A stretch of DNA of 64,000 nt from Prorocentrum cordatum (GCA_963575745.1 CAUYUJ010019936.1:81190-145189), one strand, 5' to 3'. Positions 1 through 11,180 are shown, numbered from the stretch's first letter. A program made the numbers and translations. The notes: generated from the sequence alone by a model not told the origin.

Positions 1-476
1 ATCACGAAAGATTCCTCCCAACGTGTTTGTTCTGCTTGCGTGATTTTCGGTTGAAGAGGATGGGGGACCGCGTGCCTGGTCATTGCGGCGAAACCGAGCA
101 CCGCTACAGGATTCCCCTCGTTGCCCTTCAGGCGAAACCGCACGATCGTGAGGGCGTGGGTGGCCCCAGCGACTGACGCCGCAACTGCGGCCTCACCGAC
201 AAGGTACGGGCGCCACACAACGAGGCCAGTCTTGTCGAAGAGCTCCGCCATCATCCAGTAAGGCTCGCCGCTGCTGCCGGGCGCGTTCTTCACCGTGATG
301 GCGTCCACGACGGCGCCGTGGAAAGTCCCATGGAGGGGCGCGGGGTCCGCTGACTGCGGTTCCTCTCGAGGCCGAAGCACCTCGATGTCCCGCGCGACGA
401 TGGAGATCCCCGAATTTTGGGCATCGACAGCGGCGATGACGTCTTGCTTGGTGGCCGGCAGCGATGACCAGCACGT
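1..476 (-). CDS. Partial unrecognised protein, open to the window edge
   Basis: On the minus strand a frame runs without a stop from about position 476 to the left edge, roughly 158 codons, so the gene continues outside the window. The protein is of balanced composition (for example ATKQDVIAAVDAQNSGI, PYWMMAELFDKTGLVVWRPY and GNPVAVLGFAAMTRHAVPH), unlike the low-complexity frames around it. No ATG lies upstream in frame before a stop at 479-477, so it is either an internal exon or frameshifted from the upstream frame that contains MAVNVLVIA. It lies in the same reading frame as the coding remnant at 1932-3299, so both may belong to one gene. I do not recognise the family. Confidence 0.4.
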
Positions 477-1931
477 TCACAGCCATGGCGAGGGTGGACG
501 GCACGGGGAGGCCGCACTCTGTCCTGGCGAGCCCCTGGTTCCACGTGGGCCGCCCCCATGTACCTGATGCCCTGGGTCCGCTGCTTCTTGCGCGGTGGCC
601 CCTCGGAGCCCCGCAACCGCGGTTCCGCGCTGCCCCGCGACTGCGGTTTCGAGGGGGGCTGCAGGGGAGGCGATGTAGGAGAAGCCACAGGACGAAGCCT
701 CTTCTGCGCGAGCCGAGCCTTCGACGCGGCCGCAGGGGCCTTGTCCTCGGGGGCAGTGGCCGAGGCGGCCGCCCCCTTAGAAGCGGCCTCGTCTTCGGGC
801 CCAGGCGAAGACGAAGAGAGAGGTGCTCCCGCAACTGCGGTCGGACCTGCCGCGCCAAACGGACTAATACGCATTTGCGCAACTGCGGTCCTGGTGGAAA
901 CTTTGGCAACTGGCGGCTTCGGGTCCCGCGCGCGCAACTGCGCTCTGGGAGCTCCGCGCGCGCGGCGCAACTGCGCCTCCCTGCGCCTCGGGGCACTCCG
1001 AGACCGCTCGCGCGGCTGCGCCGCGGAGGAACTTGCGCCTGTCGGCGGCGGCCGCCGCCGATCCCTGCTGCAACTCGACGCCGAAATCGCCTCGCGCTGC
1101 GCTCGCTCGGGGGATCCGCTACTGCGGTTTTCTCCTCCCCGAAGGCTGCGCGGTGGGGTGGGATCCGCTGCCGCGGCTTTCTCCTCCTCCGCTGCGTGGC
1201 CTCGCTGGGAGATTCGCCACTGCGGTCCTCCCCCCCCCCCCCCCCCCCCCCCCCCTTGCAAAGCGCGTTTGCAGGCGGCCCCTCAGCGCCGCCAGCGTCT
1301 CCTCATGGGCGACCTCCAACTGCGGCATGCTGCCGCGAGAAGCGCGCCCCCCAAACAGATGCTCGGACACGGCTGCGGCGAATGAGGAAGAGGGCGACGG
1401 GCGCGAAGGCCAGGATTGGCAATTGCGAAGAGGACAGCGAGGAGGGCGACGGAGGGAACGACGACACCGAGGGCGGCCACAAGAACGCAAGCGCGGCAGA
1501 CAGGACTGGGGAGGAGGATGGGGGGGGGGGGGGCGACGAAGGGGAATCGAGGAGAGATAGAAGACGACAAAGTGGGGCCAAAGGGTCTGACATTGACGAA
1601 GGGGAATCCAGAAGAGATAATTAATTAGGCGGCGACAAGAGTAAGACAATATGAGCCGTGGAGTTTTTTCTTCGCGACGCTTCGCGCGAGAAGCCGCGCG
1701 CCGCAACTGCGTTTCCGCCTGCCGCAACTGCGGACATGCCCAGATAATTGCTGACTGACTCAAAGGACGTGAAGCGCGGACAAACCGCCCGCGGAGTTCA
1801 CTCGCGCGGGCGCCGCAACTGCGGGCGGACGCATGCGGAATGCGAGCGGGGGCGCCGCAAATGCGGGCGACGACGCGCGAAGTGAGTGAAAGGATCGCGG
1901 TGTCACGAGATCGGTTCCCGCAACTGCGGTT
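477..1931 (-). other. GC-rich spacer or disordered coding region
   Basis: This stretch separates two coding-like pieces on the minus strand. It holds an Ala/Pro/Ser-rich open frame (1261-290) with a basic PPRKKQR motif resembling a nuclear localisation signal, and a short protein-like run (SEHLFGGRASRGS, PQLEVAHEETLAALRG) near 1270-1390. It also has a long C tract (about 1230-1255) and many copies of the CCGCAACTGCGG repeat. It could be the disordered part of the same broken gene or intronic sequence. No domain is recognised. Confidence 0.25.
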
Positions 1932-3299
1932 TCAAGCCCTCTCCCACCTCGGTTGTAGCCCAGCTCCTTTGGTGGCGTCGAACCGCCCAGATATTGGCTT
2001 GGCGTGCAATCTCTCATAGCGCGCGTACGTGCCACGCCCCTCGCTCTTGCCGAGGCCCGCCCCCGGGGGCTGCACGGGCCCCCAGCGAGGCTCAACCTCA
2101 TGCAGGCTGAACTTCGGACTGGGCCATTCCGGGCGAGCGCGAATGCCTGGGCCGTCGTCGCGGATGAGGACGAAATCTCACACGGGCAAGCGGACTGCCT
2201 GCGCTTCTCCTCTGTCCACCCCTTTGGCGTGCCTATTGTGGTCGCAACTGCCAGGGCGCGGCCGAATCTCGCACCTGACCAATCCGCGACTGCGGTCGTT
2301 GTCAGGGCCGAACACGACGAGTTCCATTGTGGCCGCATCCATCTGCGCGACCAGCTGCAGCCAAGACCACGGGGCCAGTTCTGCGCGGCCCCGCCCCCAG
2401 TCCCTGTTGCCCTGCGCCCCTCCGCGCACTTTGCGCTTGATAATGCGCGAAATCGCCTCCACAACTGCGGGGTCGAAAACAGGAAATCGGCTGTTGAAGG
2501 GGTCCGCTGGATTGTCGTACTCTTCGCGGTAGTACTTCAAGGCCGCGCTGTGCTGCTTATAGTTGCCACGCTAGCGCAAAGCGTAAGTTTGGAAGTACTC
2601 CAACGTGTGCACCCCAGGGCGGTTTGCGTCCGCAGCTGCGGCACCTCCTCGCATGCGCCACTGCGGTTTTCCCCCTGCCCTCCGCGTCGTCTGCCGCTCG
2701 CCCTGCGGGGGCGCCCTCTCCTTGGACGTGCGCAACTGCGCCTTGCCATTGGTATTCGCGGCCGCCTTCCCATCCGCTCCAGCGGCCGCCTTCCCAACCG
2801 CTCCAGCGGCCGTCTTCCCATCCGCTCCAGCGGTCCTGCTCGCGTTCGCCTGCGCCCTCTCCTCCACCGCTGGCGCGGCCCTCCAAACATCCACTGGCGC
2901 CATGAGTTCCGCCGCCACCCTCCTCTCCGCATTGCCAACCTCCGCCGCCGCACTCCCATCCGCGACCGCGGTCAACTCCGTCGCCGTTCCACCATCCATC
3001 TCTTTGCCATGCGCCACTGCGCCTATCTCCGCCGTGCCATCCACCACTGCGGCCATCCCCGCCGCCCCATCCGCCGCTGCGGTCGCCCCGCCATCCACGA
3101 GCTGCCCCATCGCCGCCTTTGCCCCATGGAGGCCCCGCAACTGCGGCCCTATTTTCCTCAGCTTCCTCCAGGGCCGCCGTTTCGCACATATTTGCCTATA
3201 TGTGCAATTCTCTGTCCATCCTGCACAGGCGCGAGCCCGTGCCACCGCCGACGTCGGCGCTGGTTCGAGCCGAACGGCACTGCTTGAGCCGAACGGCAC
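1932..3299 (-). pseudogene. Broken unrecognised gene, one frame with two stops
   Basis: A single minus-strand frame runs from 3299 to a TGA at 1934-1932 and is broken by a TAG at 2573-2571 and a TGA at 2180-2178. The part from about 2620 to 1932 is protein-like on both sides of the second stop (YYREEYDNPADPFNSRFPVF, LQLVAQMDAATMELVVFGPD, then DFVLIRDDGPGIRARPEW and GRGTYARYERLHAKP). That argues for nonsense mutations rather than chance; the TGA sits where a Trp would fit. The N-terminal third (3299-2640) is Ala/Gly-rich and may be low-complexity. The frame matches that of the edge fragment at 476-1. No family is recognised. Confidence 0.4.
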
Positions 3300-3329
3300 T
3301 GGAGGAGGAGGGCGGGAGGGATAATGCAG

Positions 3330-3600
3330 CGAGGAGGATCGGGGGGGGGGAGTCGAGAGCTCACCTTTCCAGGGCGCCCCCCCGCGACCGCTTCCTCGCG
3401 GCGGGGGGGGGGGGGCAGGGCCCAGGGGAGGTGGTCGAACGCGCCCCAGAGCGCCCCCCCCCCCCCCCCCCCGCGACCGCTTCCCGCGGCGGGGGGGGGC
3501 GCCCCAGAACCCAGGGAGGGAGACAGAACGCGCCCCTCCGGGATGCCCCCCCCCCCCCCGTGACCGCTACTCGAAGCGGGGGGGCGCCCTGGAAGGACGG
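3330..3600. repeat. C-tract/G-tract hairpin triplet
   Basis: Three units about 90 bp apart each consist of a C run, a GCGACCGCTTC-like core and a G run, so each could fold into a stem closed by G/C homopolymers. No gene is seen here. Confidence 0.6.
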
Positions 3601-3639
3601 CGACGACGGCGGCGACGGCGACGACAAATACAAACATAC

Positions 3640-3795
3640 ATACCAATAGCAATATATACATATATATAAATAAATTAGATCTATACATATATGTATACAA
3701 ACATACATACATACATACATACATACATACATACATACATACATACATACATACATACAAATATACACACATACATATATATGTATGTATGCAAA
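3640..3795. repeat. ACAT/ATAC microsatellite
   Basis: An AT-rich stretch with about 16 ACAT units (near 3698-3762) flanked by TATATA-rich sequence. Open frames here are repeats of YVCM and are spurious. Confidence 0.95.
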
Positions 3796-3895
3796 CACCC
3801 CTGAAGGCAGAGGGACAGAGGGGAATCTTCGATTTTGAAAGAATTACTTTGGATCGCCGCAACTGCGGCTTTGTTGTCCCGCTGATGAGAAACAC

Positions 3896-4500
3896 CTCGC
3901 CGATCCTTCCTCGAACCCCTCCCCCTCCTCCTTCTCATTCACCACTTCCCCCCCTGGGCACAGCGTGGCGACGGACAGGAGCCATCGGCGCACCTTGCAA
4001 CAGCCTTCTCCTCCTCCTCCTCCTCCTCCTCCTCCTCCTCCTCCTCCTGTTCCTCCCTGCGCTCTTCTGGCCAGAAATCCGCATCGTTCAAAGCAGTCCC
4101 AGGAGACTGCTTTGAACGTTGCCTAGCGTTCAAAGCAGTCCCCTGGGACTGCTTTGAAACGACCTCGATCGTCCTCATTATAAGGGCTTCTGGATTACCC
4201 CTCTGCGCGTGGCAGGATCTCCTGTAGACCCCTCGCTTGACGAGCTCCCCGCAATTGGAGGAGGAGTCCATGTTCTCTAGGCTGGTCCCGGTCCAGGTGG
4301 ACGAGTTCTCGGCTCTGCACTCCTCGAGGCGGGCGCTTGGCCGCGGAGGGCAAGGAGGGCGAGGAGGGCGAGGAGGGCGAGGGGGACGAGGAGGACGAGG
4401 AGGACGAGGAGGACGAGGAGGACGAGAAGGACGAGAAGGACGAGAAGGGCGATGAGGACGAGGATGAGGACGAGGAAGACAAGACGAGGAGAACGAGTAC
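3896..4500. repeat. CTC tract, twin hairpin, and GAGGAC-rich tract
   Basis: A CTC microsatellite (about 4008-4048) is followed by two adjacent perfect-stem hairpins built from the same arm GTTCAAAGCAGTCCC (4085-4119 and 4129-4159), then a GAGGGCGAG/GAGGAC-rich tract (4340-4490). No gene is supported. Confidence 0.8.
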
Positions 4501-6173
4501 GACAAATTTCGTCCAGATTCCCCAACATGTGCGTCGCGGGCCTTGAAACCACTCCACGCCGTGCTGCCAGCAAGTTGGTGCTTCTAGGGAGTGACAAACG
4601 AATCATGCGACCCCGTTAGCGCTGCCACGACACATTGAGGAAGACAAGGCGAAGTACCCCCCCCCAAGAACCCGATTCTGCCTCGACCAATCCAAGGCGC
4701 GAAACTTTTGTGCGTGACCTCCGCGGTGCGCACGTGTACGGCGTCGACACACCTCCTCAGCTTCATCCGTCTCATCCGTCTCCCCCCCTCATCCGCCAGC
4801 AAACCTCCCTCATCGCTGCTCGCCAGCGCTTCTCCTGGCACCAGCAGGCACTGGAAAAGGAACACACGCCACGTTCCTCCGCCCTCCTGCGGCTTCTGGA
4901 CTCCCCCCTCCTCCCTGCTCATCTTTGCTCCTCGGGGGGAGCACGAGGAGGAGGAGGACCGCCATAGTCCAAACCCCTCCTCCTACAGTGGGGGCGCGCA
5001 TCAAGAAACCATGTGCTTTTCGCCAGGGTATCCTGGGTTTCTTCGCTCCTCGCGCTGCGCGGCGACTTCCCGCAGCCGTCGAAGGAGCTACTGCGTTCAG
5101 GGTGCTCCAGGTCTCCCCTCAGGGGCACCCCGCGCGCGGGTTCTCTGGGTTGGGCTTCTTGCGAGGGTTTCTTGCGGCCGCGCTCGCACTGTAGTTCCCC
5201 TACCCCCCCTGCTGCCAAAAATGCGCTCAAAACCAGCTTCCAGACGCCTTCTGGGGTCCATCCAGGCCAGTATTTCAACCCATCGCTCGTCCAGGGCAGT
5301 TGATCAATGGTCCTGGAGCTTTCGTCGAGGATGCTCGTCGATGACCATTATCATCGGGCATCGACTTCGTCGAGCATCGCTATGGGCCCCGAGATCGGCT
5401 CCCGGAGACCGAAATGGAAGGCACCGAGGATGGCGGTAGCTGTCTCCTCGAGTTCCTCCCTGCGGATCGTTCGTCGTCGAGGAACACCGTCGTGGAAGAT
5501 GCGTATGGAGCCCGAGGGTAGCTTCTGGAGACCGACGGTGAAAAAAAGCGCCCTCCCCTCCTCCCCGTGAGCTCGCAAAGAGAGGAGGGCCTCCCCTGGC
5601 TTTCCGGCCAAAAGTAAGGCACTGACGCGGTCGTTCGGGCCGCTCGTGGACTCCAGAGACGGCCACGGGCCAGAAAACGCACAGGAACTTCTCATATCAT
5701 AAACCTTTGCAAGACCTCGAGAGGAGATGGAATCCACATTTCCTTGGAGGTCCCAACGTCCATGAAGGTTCCTGGAGGACTCTGGAGACCCAAACCAACA
5801 TGACAACAAAACCAGGGGGGAGTCCGTACTGCTCCTCGTCCTCCTCCTCCTCCTCCTCCTCCTCCTCCTGAAGCCAGAGAAGAGGATGAGTACGGAAGGG
5901 GGAAAGGCATTTTGACTGGAAACGACCATTGCAAAAAAAACGTGCATCGGACGGCTACCAGGATTGCCCAGTGGGACATCGGACCAGACGTGCCACAATT
6001 AGCCGCGAGGGCACGGCAAGGTGGCAACAGAACACCAATGAGTCAAGTGGTGGAACATACATGGACCTCAAGCGGCACAATGCTGGCAAATGATGGAAGA
6101 TGGGCGATGATTATGAGAAGAAGAACAAACACACTACTAATACTAATAGACATGCTACTAATAATAATAAGAA
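4500..6173. other. No recognised gene
   Basis: Several short frames exist on both strands. The least repetitive is a minus frame at 5998-5351 whose C-terminal half is of mixed composition (LRAHGEEGRALFFTVGLQK, REELEETATAILGAFHFG), but I recognise nothing in it. A segment at 5025-5200 (CAGGGTATCCTGGGTTTCTT and a GGGTTTCTTG box) resembles 11195-11330, so it is probably a dispersed repeat. Confidence 0.3.
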
Positions 6174-6249
6174 TTACTCACTGCGTGGAGCTCCCCATAT
6201 GTGCATCGTATGTTTCTGTCACGCCATAGTGAGCGACTGTTCATAAGCG

Positions 6250-7215
6250 TTTGACTATGATAGCGAACGCGCCCGTGTCCTACCCCCTGGCGGCTCTCCT
6301 TAGGGGTGCTGAAACCAGCGCCGCGCCTGAGACATCCTCACGATCTGCTCTGAAAGCGAAGGATGTTGGGCATGAGAACACGCAAACCGCCTGAGACGTC
6401 CCCACACACTGGCCGCGAACGGGCCCGTGAAAACACCTCTGGCGGCTCCCCTCAGGAGTGCTGAAACCAGCGCCCCGCCTGAGACTTCCTCAAAATCTGC
6501 TCTGAAAGCCAAGGATGTTGGGCATGAAAACAAGCAAACCGCCGGAGACATCCCCACAAACTGACTGCGAACGGTCTCGTGAAAACACCCCTGGCGGCTC
6601 CCCTGAGGGGTGCTGAAACCAGCACCCCGCCTGAGACATCCTCACAATCTGCTCTGAAACCAAAGGATATTGGGCGTGCACACGAGTAAAATGCCTGAGA
6701 CATCCCCACAAACTGGCCGCGAACGGGCCTGTGAACACACCCCTGGCGGCTCCCCTGAGGGGTGCTGAAACCAGCGCCCCGCCTGAGACATCCTCCAAAT
6801 CTGCTCTGAAAACCAAGGATGTTGGGCATGAAAACACGCAAACCGCCTGAGACGTCTCCACAAACTGACCGCGAAAGGGCCCGTGAAAACACCCCTGGCG
6901 CCTCCCCTTAGGGGTGCTGAAACCAGCGCCCCGCCTGAGACGTCCTCAAAATCTGATCTGAAAGCCAAGGATGTTGGGCATGAAAACGAGCAAACCGCCT
7001 GAGACATCCCCACAAACTGGCCGCGAACGGGCCCGTGAAAACACTCCTGGCGGCTCCCCTTGGGGGTGCTGAAACCAGCACCCCGCCTGAGACATCCTCA
7101 CGATCTGCTCTGAAAGCGAAGGATGTTGGGCATGAAAACAAGCAAACCGCCTGAGACATCCCCACAAACTGGCCGCGAACGGGCCCGTGAAAACTCCCCT
7201 GGCGGCTCCCCTTGC
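6250..7215. repeat. 152-bp tandem satellite, array 1
   Basis: About six units of roughly 150 bp, each containing GGGGTGCTGAAACCAGCGCC, CCGCCTGAGACATCC and AAGGATGTTGGGCATGA. Open frames on the minus strand repeat once per unit and are not genes. Confidence 0.9.
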
Positions 7216-7500
7216 GAGTCTGAGTATGACTAGTTCTGAGTATGAGTAGGGCTCAGTCCGTGCGTTGAGTAACTCAGACTATGAGAAGGTCTGAGTGTGT
7301 AGGTCTGAGTATGAGTAAGTCTGTGTATGATCGGGTCTGGGAACGAGTCTGGGTGCGAGTAAGTCTGGGTATGAAGGAGTCCCGGCATGAGTAAGTCTGA
7401 GTATGAGTAGGCCTGCATGTTGTGTTTGAGTAAGTCAGACCACGAGAAGGTATGAGTATGAGCAGGTCTGAGTATGAGTAAATCTGTGTATGAGTAGGTG
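7216..7500. repeat. Short array based on GAGTATGAGTAAGTCT
   Basis: A degenerate tandem array of a roughly 16-bp unit, (G/T)AGTATGAGTAAGTCTG, directly abutting the 152-bp satellite. The same pairing is seen at 26551-26830. Confidence 0.85.
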
Positions 7501-7579
7501 TGTTCTCTCTGGTTCTCTGGAGTCGGCGGCGTCTGAGTGATAAAAAGAACCCCATCTTAGGATATGGGGAATAAGAAGA

Positions 7580-8336
7580 AAAAGAAGGAACAACAAAACA
7601 AGAAGGCAGGGCGGGATGGCCATCACTCACAGAACGACTCCGCGTAAATGCTCAAATCGCTCGCGCACTCTGTCTCCTTTATATCACGGAGAGCGTTCGT
7701 GCTGTCAGATACTTGGGATTGAACGTGTCCCACTAATTATGTCGTATGTCCGTCGTTTGGCCGGCCTTCCCTCTCGTGGGCGCGCTCGTTCAAGACGTGC
7801 TCCCTCGGGTCTCCACAAAAGTCACGCCATGCATTAACTCTGGATCTCCAACGCCGTCGTAGACCTGTGTTGCCAAAATCGCTTGCACAATGATTGGCAA
7901 CATGATGCTCAGATGCATGTATAGAGCGACGCATCCAGTGGGCAAAACAAAGTTCCAAGGAAACTCCTAGGAGCAAAAACTAAAGGAAAAGAGCTACTTG
8001 GAGCTAATTGCAAAGCGGAGCTCCTAGGGGGGGAGAGAGGAGGGGAGAGGACCCCCGCAGACGGCGACGATGACGACGCCAACGAAGGCAAGGACGAGGG
8101 AGACGACCACCACTACCAACACAACGACGAGAAAACCTTCCGGACACTGCCCAGCGCCGTCTGCCGCATCTGCCCACTTTCCACACCCACCTCCTCCTCC
8201 AGCCCTCATCGCACCGTCCACCCTGGCTCGTCGCCCCCCCTCCCCTGACTCCTCTCGACCCTCCCCAGACGACGAGAACGACGACGACGACGACGGCGAC
8301 GGCGGCGGCGGCGGCGACGACGACGACGTACGAGCC

Positions 8337-8375
<39 letters not shown>

Positions 8376-8438
8376 TGGCGGCGGCGGCGCGAAGCCCTCC
8401 TGTTGAGCAAGGACCGACCGTCCCGGCATTCCTATAAC
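7580..8438. other. Spacer with a GAC-rich tract
   Basis: No gene is supported. Positions 8060-8395 are rich in GACGAC/GGCGGCG triplets, which give charged or Ser-rich artefact frames on both strands. Confidence 0.5.
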
Positions 8439-8612
8439 TAGGCCTACCACGAAATTTTCTTAGAACCCCAACATGTTCTCTGAACAAAAGCAATGTTCTC
8501 ATAACATGCACCCGATGTGTTAAAACAAGACGGTCCCAGCCAGCAGCGTTCCAAGCACACCTCGTGGACACCACACGAAGAAGGCTCCTGGAACACCTGT
8601 TGGGTAGGCCTA
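8439..8612. mobile_element. Short TIR element, TAGGCCTACC family, copy 1
   Basis: A 174-bp element bounded by TAGGCCTACC and its complement GGTAGGCCTA. The interior contains three GTTCT(T/C) boxes (AACATGTTCTC, CAATGTTCTCA). A second copy with the same interior lies at 13139-13307. The 30 bp to the left (ACCGACCGTCCCGGCATTCC) is also shared, so the true left border may lie outside the TIR. It has no coding capacity, so if mobile it is non-autonomous. Confidence 0.65.
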
Positions 8613-9908
8613 TATAGTACGGGCACGCCGTCCAGCGCTGTCCTCGGGACTTCTCGAAAGGAACCCATTGGTGCGGGGCTTCTCGTCAGAGGCGGCCCCC
8701 GTCGTTGTTCGGGGCCACCGGCGTTGCTCGGGATCCCCCGACGAAGCAACACCGAGCAACGACAAGCAGTGCTGAGCAATGCCGATCGACGGCGTGCCCG
8801 TGCTCGATCCTGGACGCTGTCCAGCGCCATCTGCCGCACCTCCCGCTCCAGGCCCGCACGCACCGCCCCGGCCACGAGCTCCAGCTCGGCCAGGTGGTCC
8901 TCCCGCGCAGGCCACGGGACGGGCGGCCCCTGCCGCCGAGCCCGGCCGCGGAGGGCACGCGAGCCCCCCCCCCCACGGGGGAGCCAGCACGCGGCGGCGA
9001 GCGGCGAGCGCGAGGTCGGCTTCGAGGCCCGCGCGAGCGGCGAGCGGCCGAGGTTCTCGGGCGCGCGAGCGCGAGGCGTTCGGGCGCTTTCGTCGCTCCT
9101 CGGCGGTGTTCTGCCCTCGGCATGCCTGCCAGCAGCTGCGCCTCGCCGCGGGCGTTCCGGGGGGGCCCGGATCCTCCCGAACGGCCGCCGGAGACCCGAG
9201 GTATGACCTGGGAAGCAAACTCGGCGGCGCGCCCGGGGGGGAAGTGAGAAGCCCCGCCGCCCTCCGATGGGGTGTTCTGTGCCTTCGGGGAAGGCTGATA
9301 GACAGCTTCTCAGGAGGCCAGGGGACTGCCGAGCATTCTGGGAAGGCCCGCCGCTTCTCACTTCCCCTCTGGGCTCGCAGCCGAGACATGACACGAGTCC
9401 CCGAAGGGGGGAGAGCCAAGCTGCTCCAAGCATGCGGAAGGCACGCCACCTTGCCGTCGCGGCCTCGGCCAGCGCACTTGTCGGCGGGGCTGGGTTGGGA
9501 TCGCGACGAAGCAGGCGAGGACATGACACACGACACGCAGGACACAGGGGTGCCCTGGAGGTTTGCTGCAGGGTGGACCTGCGGGCCACAAGAAACTACA
9601 GGCAGGGGGAGGGCCGAGGATGCTGCACCCTGCAAGCAAATTTCCAAAACACTCCCGTCACGCACGCGGGGTCCGAAGCTCGAGCTGGAGCACCCAAACC
9701 ACATCGCTAATCAAATGGTAGCGCACACCGAGAACAATACGTGAATCATCGTCGGCGTCGTTGGCTTCACACCCCCTCTGAACCTCTCCAAACCACCCTC
9801 GCCTCATAAGCAGAATCACAAACTCCCGGCTCGGGCGGCCGAAATGCAAGTTCCAAGCCTGCTTCGGAGATGCGACACCAGGAATTCAACACCGATCCCC
9901 CCATGATT
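8613..9908. other. GC-rich region without a recognised gene
   Basis: Strongly GC-rich with long overlapping frames on both strands of Arg/Pro/Ala-rich composition. That is what GC-rich noncoding sequence gives, and no domain is visible. Text around 9240-9340 (GGGGAAGTGAGAAG, TCGGGGAAGGCTGATAGACA) partly resembles 22500-22820, suggesting a dispersed repeat. Confidence 0.4.
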
Positions 9909-10049
9909 GGCTTGTTTTCCACCACCACCACCATGAGTTGGAGGGGGAAAGGAGGTGGAGGAGGAGGAGGAGGAGGAAGAAGAAGAAGAAGAGGAGGAGG
10001 AGGACCCCCTCCCATTCCTACTTATGGTGGTGGTGGTGGAAAACAAGCC
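9909..10049. mobile_element. Foldback element with GGCTTGTTTTCC arms
   Basis: Inverted arms of about 27 bp, beginning GGCTTGTTTTCCACCACC at 9909 and ending in the complement at 10049, enclose a purine-rich GGA/GAA loop. No gene. Confidence 0.65.
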
Positions 10050-10174
10050 CATCCCCCCAGACCTATCCCGGGGCCCAAACGCACCAGTTTTCCGCGTTGC
10101 GTCCTGCCGTGGCGACGAGGGTCCCCCCCCCCCCCCGAAGGCCCTCCTCGGAGTGGTGCTGCGTGCTTGACGTC

Positions 10175-10435
10175 CCGCCGGGAGTTGCGCGGCAGAACTA
10201 TGCCTTGGTGTTGGGTCGGGCGTGTCCCCGTACGTCAGGTTCGTGTCGTGACGACCCCGGCGTTGGTTTCTGACTCCGCGTGGATCGTTCAACCTTGAAC
10301 GATCGGCGACTGTGGATCGCTCGATCGTTCCATATAGGCCTATTCTGGGCCACTGGCGGCGTTCAACCTTGAACGCCCGCGGCGGGGTCGCCGCCGGTCG
10401 ACACGACGCGAACCTACCGTACAGGGATACCTTGG
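10175..10435. mobile_element. Foldback element with GTACGTCAGGTTCGTGTCG arms
   Basis: The left arm (about 10190-10245) contains GTGTCCCCGTACGTCAGGTT and the right arm (about 10385-10435) contains the near-complement AACCTACCGTACAGGGATAC. Between them are two GTTCAACCTTGAAC palindromes. The right half is conserved at 48220-48345. Confidence 0.6.
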
Positions 10436-10555
10436 ACGAAAAGTCAAAAATACCCCAACAATGCACAACAAAAATAACGAACAATACACAAAACATCGTC
10501 CCTGTACTGTTTCACTATGTTTGGATATCCCCCCCTGGAGAGGGACAGGCCCGAC
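10430..10555. mobile_element. MITE-A family, partial copy
   Basis: Ends in the family right terminus (GAGAGGGACAGGCCCGAC then TTAAT) and shares the interior ACATCGTCCC..ACTGTTTCACTATGTTTGG. The left terminus overlaps the preceding foldback element and is not clean. Confidence 0.5.
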
Positions 10556-10721
10556 TTAATCTCGGTGCTCGCCTGCATGCCCCCCGGTGCCACGCCGCCT
10601 CGAGCCGCGCGGTGCGCTCGCCAGCGCTGCGACAGCGAACAGACACTCTCGGAGCGCCTGCACGGCCCGCTTGGATCTCTCGGATCTGCGCGGACTCCCG
10701 AGCGCGGTTCTTTCTCTTAGG

Positions 10722-10864
10722 CGATAATGGGCATTATAGGGGGGGGAGGGAAGGGCCAGGGGGGGGGGTGATGTAACGCCTCCCGCCCGCCGTGCACACG
10801 GCGGCAGTGCCCGGAGTGCACTGTGGAGAGGGGGCTGGGGGCTATAATGCCCATTATGCCCCAT
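10722..10864. mobile_element. Hairpin element with ATAATGGGCATTATAG arms
   Basis: Inverted arms ATAATGGGCATTATAG (about 10726) and CTATAATGCCCATTAT (about 10841) flank G-rich tracts and a CACACGGCGGCAGTG core. Related cores occur at 28150-28220 and 29590-29690. Confidence 0.65.
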
Positions 10865-11039
10865 TCAAGAAAGAAACACGCTCCCCGTCCCCGAGGCCTC
10901 CCAGCAGAGCCCAACGGGCTCCCAAGAGAGCCCCAAGAAGGGCTCCAGAGCGTCAGCGTCGTTGCCGCCGCCGCCGCCGCCGCCGTCCTTCAGGGTCGGC
11001 GGCATCGGCCGAAAGGCCTTCCCTCTGTTCTGTTCGCGT

Positions 11040-11180
11040 GCGCTTGCATGGCCCGCGCGGATCTCTTGGATCTGCGCAGACCCCCCCCCCTGGCGCGCAG
11101 AGCGCGCCCGAAGAGGCGCTGGAGGCGCCGCCAGGGGGGATCTGGCGCCGATCCAATGAACTCCGCGCGGGCCATCGACA
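11040..11180. mobile_element. MITE-B family foldback copy
   Basis: Arms GCCCGCGCGGATCTCTTGGA and TCCAATGAACTCCGCGCGGG enclose GGCGCGCAGAGCGCGCC and GGCGCCGCCAGGGGG, as in the other MITE-B copies. Confidence 0.5.

Larger units (their letters stand above)
180..3870. repeat. Interspersed near-palindrome CCGCAACTGCGG
   Basis: The motif CCGCAACTGCGG, a 5-bp inverted repeat around AC, recurs through the first 3.9 kb. Clear copies are near 180, 832, 880, 937, 965, 1700, 1720, 1812, 1920, 2730, 3135 and 3857, with about ten one- or two-base variants (such as GACTGCGG, AAATGCGGG and CAGCTGCGG) between them. Spacing is irregular, so this is not a tandem array. I did not notice a comparable cluster elsewhere in the window. 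Confidence 0.75.
6174..7571. mobile_element. Compound satellite module, copy 1
   Basis: The module starts with AATTACTCACTGCGTGGAGC, continues through a 152-bp satellite (about 6250-7215) and a GAGTATGAGTAA-type short array (7216-7500), and ends with AAGAACCCCAT..AGGATATGGGG. The same order and the same border sequences recur at 24777-26935. Shared borders around arrays of different length suggest one repeated or mobile unit rather than two independent satellites. Confidence 0.7.

Noticed and set aside
6250-7215. Possible CRISPR array
   Set aside because: Units are about 150 bp, tandem, without unique spacers, and no cas genes are present. It is a satellite.
8610-9744. GC-rich frames of over 300 codons on both strands
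   Set aside because: Arg/Pro/Ala-rich in every phase, as expected for GC-rich noncoding DNA, with no motif.
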